A stretch of 64,000 nucleotides of DNA, taken from the NCBI RefSeq assembly GCF_022458865.1, contig NZ_JAJNMU010000021.1:62001-126000 (forward strand), in the 5' to 3' direction. Made by a program: the position numbers and the translations under genes. Source of the stretch: Paenibacillus periandrae (GTDB lineage: Bacteria > Bacillota > Bacilli > Paenibacillales > NBRC-103111). The notes beneath the pieces are model-generated. The model saw only the letters and a program-made list of their open reading frames with translations, was not told the origin of the DNA and ran no database searches. Shown here piece after piece: positions 25,762 through 34,729 of this stretch (its first letter is position 1; each line of letters starts with the position of its first letter).

Positions 25762-26274
25762 ATGTCTCGCAAGTGGGAACGAATGGTCAAGAAGAATACG
25801 AAAGTAGTTAACAAAAGCAGGGTCAAGCATGGCAAACCAACGATCAGCCAAACCGTATCATCAGACGATTCGGTTACTATTAAAGGGCGTAATTGGACGT
25901 TATCGTTATTTTTATTTTGCGTAGGTATTTTTTGTTTTATAGCCTTTCAGAATACGAATCAGGATGAATATTTGTACTGGTTAACAGGTGGAAGTTATAT
26001 GCTGCTGAGCTTATTCATGTTTGGTGTCAGACGCCCGCAGCTTAAAATTGGCAAAGACTTTTTGGGAAGCCGTCGATTTACAGGAGACAAAAGAGTGCCT
26101 GCTTCGGATATTAAAGAAATCGCATTATCTTCGGATGCCGTCATCATTTCATTGAAGAGCAGCAAAATCAGATGGTCGTTTACACGTTTTTATCATAGAA
26201 TGGATATTTCAGCGATGTCCGAGCGGTTGAAGGAATTTGCCGCTAATCATGCAGTACCTTTGAAGGTGGAGTAG
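25762..26274 (+). CDS. Membrane protein of unknown function
   Basis: I do not recognise the family. The 170-residue protein has a basic N-terminus (about 30 residues rich in Lys/Arg), two transmembrane helices (about 43-60 and 69-88) and a C-terminal soluble domain of about 75 residues with a PH-like strand pattern (VPASDIKEIALSSDAVIIS). GGAG precedes the ATG at 25762; an ATG at 25756 is less well placed. It lies 24 bases after the aldo/keto reductase and 15 before a HAD phosphatase, so the three may form an operon. Confidence 0.75.
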   Translation: MSRKWERMVKKNTKVVNKSRVKHGKPTISQTVSSDDSVTIKGRNWTLSLFLFCVGIFCFIAFQNTNQDEYLYWLTGGSYMLLSLFMFGVRRPQLKIGKDFLGSRRFTGDKRVPASDIKEIALSSDAVIISLKSSKIRWSFTRFYHRMDISAMSERLKEFAANHAVPLKVE

Positions 26275-26289
26275 AAAGGGAGAGGCTCA

Positions 26290-27087
26290 ATGGCTATTAA
26301 GGCAGTTTTATTTGATTTGGATGATACGTTATTGTGGGATGATCGTAGTGTGAAAGAGGCTTTTCAGGCAACATGTTTAGCGGCAGCGGAGCAAGTCGAT
26401 GTTGACCCTATCGAACTCGAACAGGCGGTAAGACAAGAGGCTCGGAAGCTGTATGAGTCTTACGATACGTTTGCTTTTACAAAAATGATCGGAATCAACC
26501 CTTTTGAGGGGTTGTGGGCTAACTTTACAGAAGGTGATAATGAGAATTTTCGTAAACTGGAGCAGCTTGCACCTCAATATCGTACTGAATCATGGACCCT
26601 AGGTCTTAAAGCTTTAGGTATAGATAATGCAAAGCTTGGCTATGAGCTTGGGGAGAGATTCCCGATGGAACGCCGCAGCCGCCCAATTGTTTATGAGGAA
26701 ACGTTTGAGGTACTGGATCAATTAAAAGGAAGCTATAAGCTGCTGCTCTTAACCAATGGGTCTCCGGATTTACAGAAGGAAAAACTGGCTGGTGTTCCTG
26801 AGCTTGCTCCTTATTTTGACCATATTGTTATATCGGGGAATCATGGAGAGGGCAAGCCTGCAACCTCGATATTCAATCATGCACTTGACCTGCTTCAGGT
26901 TACAGCTGATGAAGCGGTTATGATTGGTGATAAGCTCACAACCGATATTTTGGGCTCCAACCGGATCCATATGCGTAACATGTGGATTAATCGACATGCG
27001 CTGCAAAGAGACGACGAAATCATACCTGCCTTTGAGATTGTAAGTTTGCGAGATATTCAAGGTGTCATTGATTCCATAGGTTCATAA
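26290..27087 (+). CDS. HAD-superfamily hydrolase, YjjG-like
   Basis: The protein is a subfamily IA haloacid-dehalogenase phosphatase. The nucleophile motif is FDLDDTLLWDD, motif II LLLTNGS, the motif III lysine lies in GEGKPATSIFNHAL, and motif IV is IGDKLTTDILGS. The helical cap lies at about 20-120. YjjG-type enzymes dephosphorylate nucleotides or small sugar phosphates; the substrate here is not predictable. AAAGGGAGAGG precedes the ATG. Confidence 0.87.
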   Translation: MAIKAVLFDLDDTLLWDDRSVKEAFQATCLAAAEQVDVDPIELEQAVRQEARKLYESYDTFAFTKMIGINPFEGLWANFTEGDNENFRKLEQLAPQYRTESWTLGLKALGIDNAKLGYELGERFPMERRSRPIVYEETFEVLDQLKGSYKLLLLTNGSPDLQKEKLAGVPELAPYFDHIVISGNHGEGKPATSIFNHALDLLQVTADEAVMIGDKLTTDILGSNRIHMRNMWINRHALQRDDEIIPAFEIVSLRDIQGVIDSIGS

Positions 27088-27114
27088 GTGTAAAAAAAAC
27101 TATTAAATGCAATA

Positions 27115-27152
27115 AAAACCCGCCAGCGCTGAGTAACAGGCTGACGGGTTTT
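27115..27152 (+). terminator. Intrinsic terminator after the HAD gene
   Basis: AAAACCCGCCAGC and GCTGACGGGTTTT pair with one mismatch. A-rich sequence before and T-rich after make it potentially bidirectional. Confidence 0.8.
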
Positions 27153-27159
27153 GTTCATA

Positions 27160-27272
27160 ATATCAGAATTTATAGTTTTCAGCAGAGCTGAATATTCTGA
27201 TATTGCAAGAAAAGCTACATTTAAAACACAGATGTAGCTTCACCGAATAGGCTTCGATCAGAAGCTTTACTT
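27160..27272 (+). repeat. Structured intergenic repeat, copy 2
   Basis: Arms ATATCAGAAT / ATTCTGATAT enclose TTCAGC-AGA-GCTGAA. Then GCAAGAAAAGC, a hairpin AGCTACAT ... ATGTAGCT, TCACCGAATAGG, and GCTTC-GATCA-GAAGC. It is in tandem with copy 3 and lies between two convergent genes. Confidence 0.8.
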
Positions 27273-27274
27273 AA

Positions 27275-27393
27275 GAGATAAGAATTTATAAGTTTTCAGC
27301 AAAGCTGAAGGATTCTTATCTCGCAAGAAAAGCTACATTTAAAACACGGATGTATCTTCACCGAATTAGGCTTCGATCAGAGGCTTTTCTTAT
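27275..27393 (+). repeat. Structured intergenic repeat, copy 3
   Basis: The same architecture, but the outer arms are GAGATAAGAAT / ATTCTTATCTC, so both sides of the stem changed together relative to copy 2. The inner loop is AAA rather than AGA. The shared tail ACCGAATTAGGCTTCGATCAG and CTTTTCTT follows. Confidence 0.8.
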
Positions 27394-27417
27394 ATTGTGT
27401 ATATGGATAATATCATT

Positions 27418-27960
27418 TTATGCTTTCTGAAAGGACTCGTCTGCATAAGGGTGTGCGATCCAGCCATCAGTTTCAATAAACAAACGAATAGCAACAATTT
27501 GGCGATTGTCCATCAAAGTGAAAAAGTGAGCCTTGTGCTCGGGAACAGAAATAACATCCCCTGCTTCCAATTCGACATCAAAATATCCAACATCATCAGT
27601 ACCTTTAATAATAAAAATACCTTTTCCTGAAACGATAGCTCTTACTTCATCCTCGGTGTGGGTGTGAACCTGTTCGAATTTGGTAAGCAGCTCCTCGATA
27701 TTGGGTGTAGCCTCGGACAGAGCAATAACATCCCAGGTTCTGTAGCCCCGTCTTGCCGCAATTTCCTGAATTTCTTCGTCAAATGTCGACAGAATTTGCG
27801 CTTTATTCTCATCGGTCAAAATGAATTTCTCTTGTAGATCAGCAGGAAGCTTGTCGGCATTCCAATGCTCATAAAGTACCTCTTGTTTTTCCAAAAATGC
27901 GTGAACGTTACTTTCTCCAGAGATGCGTTCATTAGTATTGCGAATACGGATTTCAGCCAC
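27418..27960 (-). CDS. mtnD: Acireductone dioxygenase
   Basis: The enzyme cleaves acireductone in the methionine salvage pathway; metal identity decides the product. The cupin metal ligands lie in HTHTEDEVR and PEHKAHFF. The 180-residue length is typical. An in-frame ATG at 27966 has no spaced ribosome binding site, whereas GTG at 27960 has AGAGGG about 8 bases upstream, so 27960 is used. No other mtn gene is adjacent; metH, also in methionine metabolism, is divergent from it. Confidence 0.92.
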   Translation of the reverse strand: MAEIRIRNTNERISGESNVHAFLEKQEVLYEHWNADKLPADLQEKFILTDENKAQILSTFDEEIQEIAARRGYRTWDVIALSEATPNIEELLTKFEQVHTHTEDEVRAIVSGKGIFIIKGTDDVGYFDVELEAGDVISVPEHKAHFFTLMDNRQIVAIRLFIETDGWIAHPYADESFQKA

Positions 27961-28002
27961 GGTCATCCCTCTTTCTATACACTTAATAAGTTTCTAACGT
28001 AT

Positions 28003-28031
28003 ATTATAATAGAATTCCGTGCTGCTGTCGA
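28003..28031 (-). promoter_or_regulatory. mtnD: mtnD promoter
   Basis: On the minus strand TCGACA, 17-base spacer, TATAAT, 43 bases before the start codon. No S-box riboswitch was recognised in the short leader. Confidence 0.65.
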
Positions 28032-28089
28032 TCTGTTTTGTTGATAATTCCGATATGAATAATAAGAAAATGTAAATTAATTGAACTAT

Positions 28090-28107
28090 ATTCGACCTCT
28101 GTCGAAT
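28090..28107. promoter_or_regulatory. Inverted repeat before metH
   Basis: ATTCGAC-CTCT-GTCGAAT, a perfect 7-bp inverted repeat about 90 bases before metH with no T-tract. It may be an operator; no regulator is known from the sequence. Confidence 0.35.
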
Positions 28108-28193
28108 TGTGTCCGCATTATCTTTTCATGATGACAGGTTTCTGGTACACTAAAGGTTACAATTGGACGGTTGCCGTTGAAAGGAAGATTAGC

Positions 28194-31100
28194 ATGGGCA
28201 AAATACCTTTACAAGAACAGCTTAAGAAGAAAATTATGATTTTGGACGGTGCAATGGGCACAATGATCCAACAGGAAAACTTGACCGAGGAAGATTTCGG
28301 TAGTGAGGACCTGGATGGATGTAATGAAATTTTGGTAATTACACGTCCTGATGTCATTTCAAAAATACATGAGGCTTATTTTGCAGCGGGTGCAGATATT
28401 ATCGAAACGAACACTTTTGGATCGACAAGTGTCGTTCTTGCTGAATATGATTTACAGGATCGAGCAAGAGAGTTGAATCTGGTAGCAGCCAGGTTAGCAG
28501 TTGAGGCAGCGAATAAATTCAGCACACCGGAGTGGCCGCGTTATGTTGCAGGTGCTTTGGGACCAACAACCAAAACACTTTCCGTAACCGGAGGCGTCAC
28601 CTTTGACGAACTCGTTGACAGCTACTACGAGCAATCGGTAGCACTGATCGAAGCAGGCGTAGACGCAATGCTTCTTGAAACCTCGCAGGATACGTTGAAT
28701 GTTAAAGCGGGTAGTATTGGTATTCGTCGTGCTTTTGAGACCACGGGTATCACACTTCCATTAATGATTTCCGGAACGATTGAGCCAATGGGCACAACGC
28801 TTGCGGGTCAAAATATTGAATCCTTTTATATTTCCCTAGAGCACTTAAATCCGATTTCTATTGGTCTTAACTGTGCAACGGGTCCGGAATTTATGCGTGA
28901 TCATATTCGTTCCTTGTCTGAGCTGGCTACTACGGCTGTCAGCTGTTATCCGAATGCCGGATTACCAGACGAGAATGGGCAATATCATGAGTCCCCTGAA
29001 TCCCTTGCCAAGAAAATGGCTGGGTTTGCCGAACAAGGTTGGCTTAATATTGCTGGCGGCTGCTGTGGAACGACACCTGATCATATTCGTGCTATGGCCG
29101 AAACTTTATCCCAGTATAAACCACGGGAGCACGCAATTTCTCACTTATCTGCAGTATCGGGCATTGAAACTGTCTATATCGAAGATGCAAATCGTCCCTA
29201 CATGGTTGGGGAACGTACGAATATTTCAGGGTCCCGTAAGTTCAAACGATTGATGAAAGAAGGCAAGTTTGAAGAGGGCGCAGAAATAGCACGTGCACAA
29301 GTGAAGAATGGTGCTTATGTCATTGATATCAACGTACAGGATACCGATATTGATGAAGTGTATGCGATGGAGAACTTTTTGAAAGAGGTAGTCAAAAAGG
29401 TTAAAGTCCCTTTGATGATCGACTCGACTTATGACCATATTATTGAGCTCGGTTTGAAGTATTCACAAGGCAAAGCGATAATTAACTCTATAAACCTGGA
29501 AGATGGCGAGACCAAGTTTGAAGCTATTTTGCCGTTGATCCACCGATATGGAGCAGCTGTTGTTATGATTCTCATTGATGAGCGCGGACAAGCCGTATCA
29601 CGGCAAGCCAAAATGGAAGTTGCTGAACGCTCCTACGAGCTGTTAACCAAAAAGTATGGCATGAATCCGGAAGATATTATTTTTGACCCGAATATGTTCC
29701 CGGTAGGTTCAGGGGATCCGCAGTATATTGGATCTGCTGTTGAGACCATCGAAGGTATTCGCATGATCAAGGAAAAATATCCTGAATGTAAAACCATACT
29801 TGGTCTTAGCAACATTTCCTTTGGTCTTCCGCCTGCCGGGCGTGAGGTTCTGAATTCGGTGTACCTATACCATTGTACCAAAGCCGGACTGGACTTTGCC
29901 ATCGTTAATACGGAAAATCTGGAACGTTATGCATCCATTGGTGATCACGAGAAGGAACTTGCCGAAAAGCTGATCTTTGAGACTAATGATGATACACTTG
30001 CAGAATTTGTTGCTCATTTCCGTGAGAAAAAAGTCGATAAGAAAGAGAAAATCTCTAATCTTACGATTGAGGAGAGATTGGCGTCCTATGTGGTTGAAGG
30101 AACGAAGGAAGGCCTTGTAGCTGATCTGAACGAAGCTATGAATACGTATGCGCCGCTGGATATTATTAACGGGCCTTTAATGACGGGAATGGCTGAGGTA
30201 GGCAGATTGTTTAATAACAATGAGCTGATTGTAGCCGAGGTGCTGCAAAGTGCGGAAGTCATGAAAGCATCCGTATCCCATCTTGAACCGTTTATGGAAA
30301 AAGCGGACAGTGCCGTTAAAGGAACAATCATGCTGGCAACAGTTAAAGGTGACGTTCACGATATCGGTAAAAACTTGGTTGAAATTATTTTATCCAACAA
30401 CGGCTACAAAATTATTAACCTGGGCATCAAGGTTCCGCCAGATCAAATTATTGAAGCATTCCGTAGAGAAAAGCCTGATGCTATAGGGCTGTCAGGTCTG
30501 CTCGTTAAATCTGCACAGCAGATGGTTATAACCGCTCAGGATTTAAAAACTGCTGGTATCGATGTGCCTATTCTGGTAGGTGGCGCCGCATTGACTAGAA
30601 AATTCACGAAAACACGTATCGCGCCGGAATATGAAGGTGTTGTTCTATATGCAAAAGATGCTATGGATGGTTTGGATATTGCGAACAGGCTGAGCGATCC
30701 TGTTCAGAAGCAGCAATTAATTGATGAATTGCGTGAAGCGATGGAATCCGATGTTAAGGAGTCCGGCAAGAAAGCAGAAGCCATGCCAGTCTTGACACGG
30801 GTACTGAAATCTACCATCGATCGTACTTTGCCCGTACAGGTACCTCCAAGTCTGGAGAGACGTGTCATTCGTGATTACCCTATAAGCCATGTGATGCCTT
30901 ATATTAATATGCAAATGCTGCTTGGACATCATCTCGGTTTGAAAGGTAAAGTCGATAAGCTACTGGCTGATAAAGACCCGAAGGCGATTCAGCTCAAGGA
31001 AACCGTAGACGGGATTTTGGTAGAGGCTCAAAAAGAAGGCATTATCCGCGCTCATGGCATGTATCAGTTTTTCCCGGCGCAGTCATCGGGTGACGATATT

Positions 31101-31637
31101 TTCATTTATGACAAGGATGATTTAACAAAGGTACTGCAAAAGTTCTCCTTCCCAAGACAGCAGACGGATCCATTCTTCTGTCTTGCCGATTATCTCAAAT
31201 CGACAGACAGCGGCGAAATGGACTATATTGGCTTTATGGTCGTTACAGCTGGTCACGGTATAAGCGAGAAGGCACAGGAATGGAGAGAAAAAGGCGACTA
31301 CCTGCGATCGCATGCTCTTCAATCCACTGCGCTTGAAACTGCGGAAGCACTGGCCGAACGTGTGCACCAAATGATGCGCGATGTTTGGGGATTCCCGGAT
31401 CCGGCTGGTATGACAATGGGTGAGATGTTTGGTGCCAAATATCGTGGACAACGCTTCTCCTTTGGTTATCCCGCCTGCCCGAATCTGGACGATCAGGAGC
31501 AGCTGTTTGCATTGTTGAAGCCAGAGGATATCGGCATTGAGCTGACTGAAGGCAGCATGATGGAGCCGGAAGCTTCGGTATCAGCCATTGTATTCTCACA
31601 TCCGGAAGCACGTTATTTTAACGTGGATAAGGTCTAG
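28194..31637 (+). CDS. metH: Cobalamin-dependent methionine synthase
   Basis: MetH transfers a methyl group from methyltetrahydrofolate to homocysteine through cobalamin. The homocysteine-binding domain has ILDGAMGTMIQ and zinc ligands in GGCCGTTPDHI. The folate (pterin) domain begins near VGERTNISGSRKF. The cobalamin cap and Rossmann domains carry VKGDVHDIGKNL, where His is the cobalt ligand. The SAM-dependent reactivation domain ends the protein (AGMTMGEMFGAKYRGQRFSF-like, split). ATG at 28194 follows GAAAGGAAG. It is 1147 residues, near the usual length. Confidence 0.95.
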   Translation: MGKIPLQEQLKKKIMILDGAMGTMIQQENLTEEDFGSEDLDGCNEILVITRPDVISKIHEAYFAAGADIIETNTFGSTSVVLAEYDLQDRARELNLVAARLAVEAANKFSTPEWPRYVAGALGPTTKTLSVTGGVTFDELVDSYYEQSVALIEAGVDAMLLETSQDTLNVKAGSIGIRRAFETTGITLPLMISGTIEPMGTTLAGQNIESFYISLEHLNPISIGLNCATGPEFMRDHIRSLSELATTAVSCYPNAGLPDENGQYHESPESLAKKMAGFAEQGWLNIAGGCCGTTPDHIRAMAETLSQYKPREHAISHLSAVSGIETVYIEDANRPYMVGERTNISGSRKFKRLMKEGKFEEGAEIARAQVKNGAYVIDINVQDTDIDEVYAMENFLKEVVKKVKVPLMIDSTYDHIIELGLKYSQGKAIINSINLEDGETKFEAILPLIHRYGAAVVMILIDERGQAVSRQAKMEVAERSYELLTKKYGMNPEDIIFDPNMFPVGSGDPQYIGSAVETIEGIRMIKEKYPECKTILGLSNISFGLPPAGREVLNSVYLYHCTKAGLDFAIVNTENLERYASIGDHEKELAEKLIFETNDDTLAEFVAHFREKKVDKKEKISNLTIEERLASYVVEGTKEGLVADLNEAMNTYAPLDIINGPLMTGMAEVGRLFNNNELIVAEVLQSAEVMKASVSHLEPFMEKADSAVKGTIMLATVKGDVHDIGKNLVEIILSNNGYKIINLGIKVPPDQIIEAFRREKPDAIGLSGLLVKSAQQMVITAQDLKTAGIDVPILVGGAALTRKFTKTRIAPEYEGVVLYAKDAMDGLDIANRLSDPVQKQQLIDELREAMESDVKESGKKAEAMPVLTRVLKSTIDRTLPVQVPPSLERRVIRDYPISHVMPYINMQMLLGHHLGLKGKVDKLLADKDPKAIQLKETVDGILVEAQKEGIIRAHGMYQFFPAQSSGDDIFIYDKDDLTKVLQKFSFPRQQTDPFFCLADYLKSTDSGEMDYIGFMVVTAGHGISEKAQEWREKGDYLRSHALQSTALETAEALAERVHQMMRDVWGFPDPAGMTMGEMFGAKYRGQRFSFGYPACPNLDDQEQLFALLKPEDIGIELTEGSMMEPEASVSAIVFSHPEARYFNVDKV

Positions 31638-31645
31638 GATATACT

Positions 31646-31688
31646 AGTGAAGGAGTGGGGTCATAGGGGCTCGACTCCTTCACTTTAT
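31646..31688 (+). terminator. Intrinsic terminator after metH
   Basis: AGTGAAGGAGT and ACTCCTTCACT form a perfect 11-bp stem followed by TTTAT. Confidence 0.8.
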
Positions 31689-31724
31689 GTAGAGAGATAC
31701 AGCACGACATAGGAAATGGAGAAG

Positions 31725-32678
31725 ATGAGCTTGGAAATATACTTTCTCGGTACAGGAGCAGGTATGCCTTCGAAAGAACGAAATGTGTCTGCGATCATTC
31801 TGAATCTGTTAGCCGAAAACAACAGCTATTGGATGTTTGATTGCGGAGAAGGGACGCAGCAGCAGATATTACGCTCTCCCATTCGGACAAGCAAGCTGGA
31901 GAAGCTGTTTATTACGCATCTGCATGGGGATCATTTGTACGGGCTGCCTGGGCTTCTGACGAGCCGTTCTTATCAAGGCGGTGATGACACGCTTACTGTT
32001 TACGGTCCTGAGGGTACAGAGTTATTTATCCGAACGGCTCTGGCTGTCAGTCAGGCTCATTTGACCTATGAGCTTAAGATTGTTGAATTCGCACCCGTGG
32101 ATCAGCAGCTATTGTTTGAAGATAAGCAATTTGAGGTGTACATCGCTCCTCTTGTCCATCGGGTTCAGAGCTATGGCTACCGGATTGTAGAGAAACCGCA
32201 AACAGGCAGCCTGCAAGCGGATAAGCTGAAGGAGCTTGGAATCACTTCAGGACCCTTGTTTGGTAAAATCAAACAGGGAATGGATATAACCTTGGAGAAC
32301 GGCACTTTACTTAGGGCAAAAGATTATATCGGACCTGATGTTCAGGGGAGAATCGTGACCATTCTGGGTGACACACAGCCCTGCCAATACTCACTGGAGC
32401 TTGCTCGTGATGCGGATGTACTTGTTCACGAGGCAACCTTTGCGGAGAGTAAGAAGCATCTGGCTGTTGCCTACGACCATTCAACATCTGTGGATGCCGC
32501 TCGCACAGCGCGAGATGCCGGCGCACATGCCTTGATTTTAACGCATATTAGCTCACGATATCAGAAGGATGAGGCTGCTCTATTAATTGATGAGGCTCAG
32601 CAGCTATTTGACGAGGTGTATTTGGCACGCGACCACTGGAGCTATGAGGTGCCGCGGGACAAACGGAGCCAAAATTAG
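31725..32678 (+). CDS. rnz: Ribonuclease Z
   Basis: RNase Z removes 3' trailers from tRNA precursors lacking an encoded CCA. The metallo-beta-lactamase motif THLHGDHLYGLPGLL is complete, with LGTGAGMPSKERNVSA at the N-terminus and VLVHEATF and LTHISSRY later. The 317-residue length and the insertion near 155-200 fit the short RNase Z with exosite. Two in-frame ATG codons compete: 31716 and 31725. The second gives MSLEIYFLG and an AGGA 10 bases upstream; the choice is not secure. Confidence 0.92.
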   Translation: MSLEIYFLGTGAGMPSKERNVSAIILNLLAENNSYWMFDCGEGTQQQILRSPIRTSKLEKLFITHLHGDHLYGLPGLLTSRSYQGGDDTLTVYGPEGTELFIRTALAVSQAHLTYELKIVEFAPVDQQLLFEDKQFEVYIAPLVHRVQSYGYRIVEKPQTGSLQADKLKELGITSGPLFGKIKQGMDITLENGTLLRAKDYIGPDVQGRIVTILGDTQPCQYSLELARDADVLVHEATFAESKKHLAVAYDHSTSVDAARTARDAGAHALILTHISSRYQKDEAALLIDEAQQLFDEVYLARDHWSYEVPRDKRSQN

Positions 32679-32751
32679 CTTTTGATCTATTGTAAAGAAA
32701 GCTGTACGACGGTTTCCAATATGCTGTAGCTGCCTTTCGGAGGGATGCTGA

Positions 32752-33105
32752 TTGTTAGGGTTTTCCATATTAATTGGATATTATGTATTGGGTTGGGTAA
32801 TTCAAACCGGACTGCAGGTTCCCATCCCGGCTAATGTGATAGGGCTCATACTGTTTACGATGAGCCTTTTTTTTAAGATCATCAAGCTGGAATGGGTCGA
32901 AGCAGCAGGGGAGTTTTTAATCAAGCATATGCTATTATTTTTTATACCTTTTGTTGTTGGAACGATGGTTTTCTTTCCATATATAGGAGCCAATGCGGTT
33001 CAATTGCTTGTAAGCTTATTTGTAAGCACGATTGGAGTCCTTATGATTACAGGCTGGAGTGTCAAGCTCCTGAAGGGAAAGGAGAAAAGCAATGAGTCTC
33101 CATGA
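32752..33105 (+). CDS. CidA/LrgA-family membrane protein
   Basis: A 117-residue protein with four predicted membrane helices. It shows IPANVIGLILFTMSLF and FLIKHMLLFFIPFVVGTM, which mark the holin-like CidA/LrgA family, implicated in murein hydrolase control and in pyruvate or carboxylate transport. It starts with TTG at 32752 behind GGAGGGATG. The next gene overlaps it by 14 bases, giving the standard two-gene cid/lrg arrangement. Which paralogue it is cannot be told from sequence. Confidence 0.88.
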   Translation: MLGFSILIGYYVLGWVIQTGLQVPIPANVIGLILFTMSLFFKIIKLEWVEAAGEFLIKHMLLFFIPFVVGTMVFFPYIGANAVQLLVSLFVSTIGVLMITGWSVKLLKGKEKSNESP

Positions 33106-33784
33106 CTTTCCGCAGCAGCCTATGTTCGGTTTAGCGCTATCAGTTATTGCTTATGCGATAGCTCTCCGATTAAACCAACAATGGAAATGGCTTCACCCAC
33201 TGTTTATCAGCTCAGGCCTTATTATAGGATTTATGCTATGTGCACATATTCCTTATGAATCGTATCGTCTTGGTGGCGATTTTCTTGTTTTGCTGCTTGG
33301 ACCTGCAACGGTTGCTTTGGGTATTCCGATCTATAAAAATGCTCGGCGCATCCGTTCCAGTCTTGTTGCCATCATGAGCGGAATCACAATAGGTTCCATT
33401 GCTGCTCTACTGTTGTCAGGGGTTCTCGTATGGAGTCTCGGAGGTACGGCAGAGCTGATGGTGACCATGATGCCAAAGTCAGTAACGTCACCGATTGCAC
33501 TTGAAATCTCGCGTAAGGCTGGTGGTATTCCTGAATTGACCGCAGTACTGACCGTATTGACCGGATTGTTCGGCAGTATGTTTGGACGCAGTTTGCTGCG
33601 GCTGGTTGGTGTTCGTGACGACATATCCATAGGAGTAGCCATGGGCACCTCGTCCCACGGAATCGGTACTGCCAGGGTTATTAGAGACTCCGAGCTTCAA
33701 GGCAGCATTAGCGGATTTTCAATGGGAGCGGCTGCGATTATTACTTCGCTATTATTTATTCCTTTATATGGTTGGCTGCAATAG
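33092..33784 (+). CDS. LrgB/CidB-family membrane protein
   Basis: A 230-residue multi-spanning membrane partner of the CidA/LrgA protein. LLGPATVALGIPIY, PKSVTSPIALEIS and GTSSHGIGTARV are the conserved signatures. AAAGGAGAAAAG precedes the ATG, which lies within the last codons of the upstream gene. Roles in this family include control of cell lysis and pyruvate uptake; there is no LytTR or LysR regulator next to it here. Confidence 0.9.
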   Translation: MSLHDFPQQPMFGLALSVIAYAIALRLNQQWKWLHPLFISSGLIIGFMLCAHIPYESYRLGGDFLVLLLGPATVALGIPIYKNARRIRSSLVAIMSGITIGSIAALLLSGVLVWSLGGTAELMVTMMPKSVTSPIALEISRKAGGIPELTAVLTVLTGLFGSMFGRSLLRLVGVRDDISIGVAMGTSSHGIGTARVIRDSELQGSISGFSMGAAAIITSLLFIPLYGWLQ

Positions 33785-33794
33785 TGGCAATCTG

Positions 33795-33821
33795 AAAACC
33801 TCATTGATTTGAGGTTTTTTT
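33795..33821 (+). terminator. Intrinsic terminator after the LrgB gene
   Basis: AAAACCTCA, loop TTGATT, TGAGGTTTT with the U-tract continuing, 10 bases after the stop codon. Confidence 0.88.
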
Positions 33822-33932
33822 GTATGTTCAAAACCTTACAATTTATTCATAACACGAAAACGTCAACTTAATAAATCTCTGCTACGCTGTAGATATATGA
33901 CTAAACCAACTTTCCTGAAGAAGGGCGTGTTG

Positions 33933-34703
33933 ATGATGCCAACTACTGCTGTTCATCCTGTTCCTCTGTCAAACTTGTCTGTGAAAGTAGCTACCCGATC
34001 ATGGGAGATTGAGCAAGCCATGCGTTTAAGGTATCAGGTTTTTGTAGAAGAGGAAAAAAATATGCAGATGCTGAATGAAAGTGGCTTGGAGCAGGACCGT
34101 TACGATATGTATTGTGATCATTTAATTGTTACGGATTTGGAACAGCAGCAAATAGTGGGGACGTATAGGTTATTGCCAGGTTTACGTGCATTGGCGGGCA
34201 TTGGCTTTTATTCGGAAACAGAGTTCGATTTGAGATCGTTTCAGGAGCACAAGCCGCATACGTTGGAGCTGGGACGCAGCTGTATTGCCCCTGCTTACCG
34301 TAGTGGTAAGGCGATTCACCTGCTGTGGGAAGGAATAGCCAAGTATATTGCCGAGCATCATTATTCATATTTAATCGGCTGTGCCAGTGTGCACGTGAGC
34401 TCTCTGGAGGATCTTAACGCCATCTACAGCATGCTGCGCTTCAAGCAGGTAATCACAGACCGTTACGGAATACAACCGCTGGAATCTCATCGCATTTCGG
34501 GTTTGCAGCAGATACCAAGTGAGCTCAATGAAAAAGAAATATTCCGTAAGCTGCCTCCGCTTATGAAGGGCTATCAATACCTGGGTGCGCAGATTGGAGG
34601 CGATCCAGCATACGATAACTGTTTTGAGACGGTAGATTTTTTTATTGTTTTGGAAAAGGATCGCTTGGCTCGTAAATACAAAAAGCATTTTCTGAATCAA
34701 TAA
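33933..34703 (+). CDS. OlsB-like N-acyltransferase (GNAT fold)
   Basis: The protein resembles the GNAT-type acyltransferases that include OlsB (ornithine N-acyltransferase) and autoinducer synthase-like proteins: AMRLRYQVFVEEE, DHLIVTDLEQQQIVGTYRLL, TLELGRSCIAPAYRSGKAIHL (split; the LELGRSCI block is diagnostic) and IGCASVHV. OlsB makes the 3-hydroxyacyl amide of ornithine lipids. ATG 33933 is preferred because AAGAAGGGCG precedes it; ATG 33897 lacks such a site. The next gene, an LpxL-like acyltransferase, begins 26 bases later, which suggests a two-step aminolipid pathway. This is inference. Confidence 0.72.
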   Translation: MMPTTAVHPVPLSNLSVKVATRSWEIEQAMRLRYQVFVEEEKNMQMLNESGLEQDRYDMYCDHLIVTDLEQQQIVGTYRLLPGLRALAGIGFYSETEFDLRSFQEHKPHTLELGRSCIAPAYRSGKAIHLLWEGIAKYIAEHHYSYLIGCASVHVSSLEDLNAIYSMLRFKQVITDRYGIQPLESHRISGLQQIPSELNEKEIFRKLPPLMKGYQYLGAQIGGDPAYDNCFETVDFFIVLEKDRLARKYKKHFLNQ

Positions 34704-34729
34704 ATCGTAAACCGGGAGGCATCCTTTGT

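Noticed and set aside
27961..28193. Expected SAM or cobalamin riboswitch between mtnD and metH
   Set aside because: No S-box core or cobalamin-box-like sequence was seen; the region holds the mtnD promoter and a short palindrome only.
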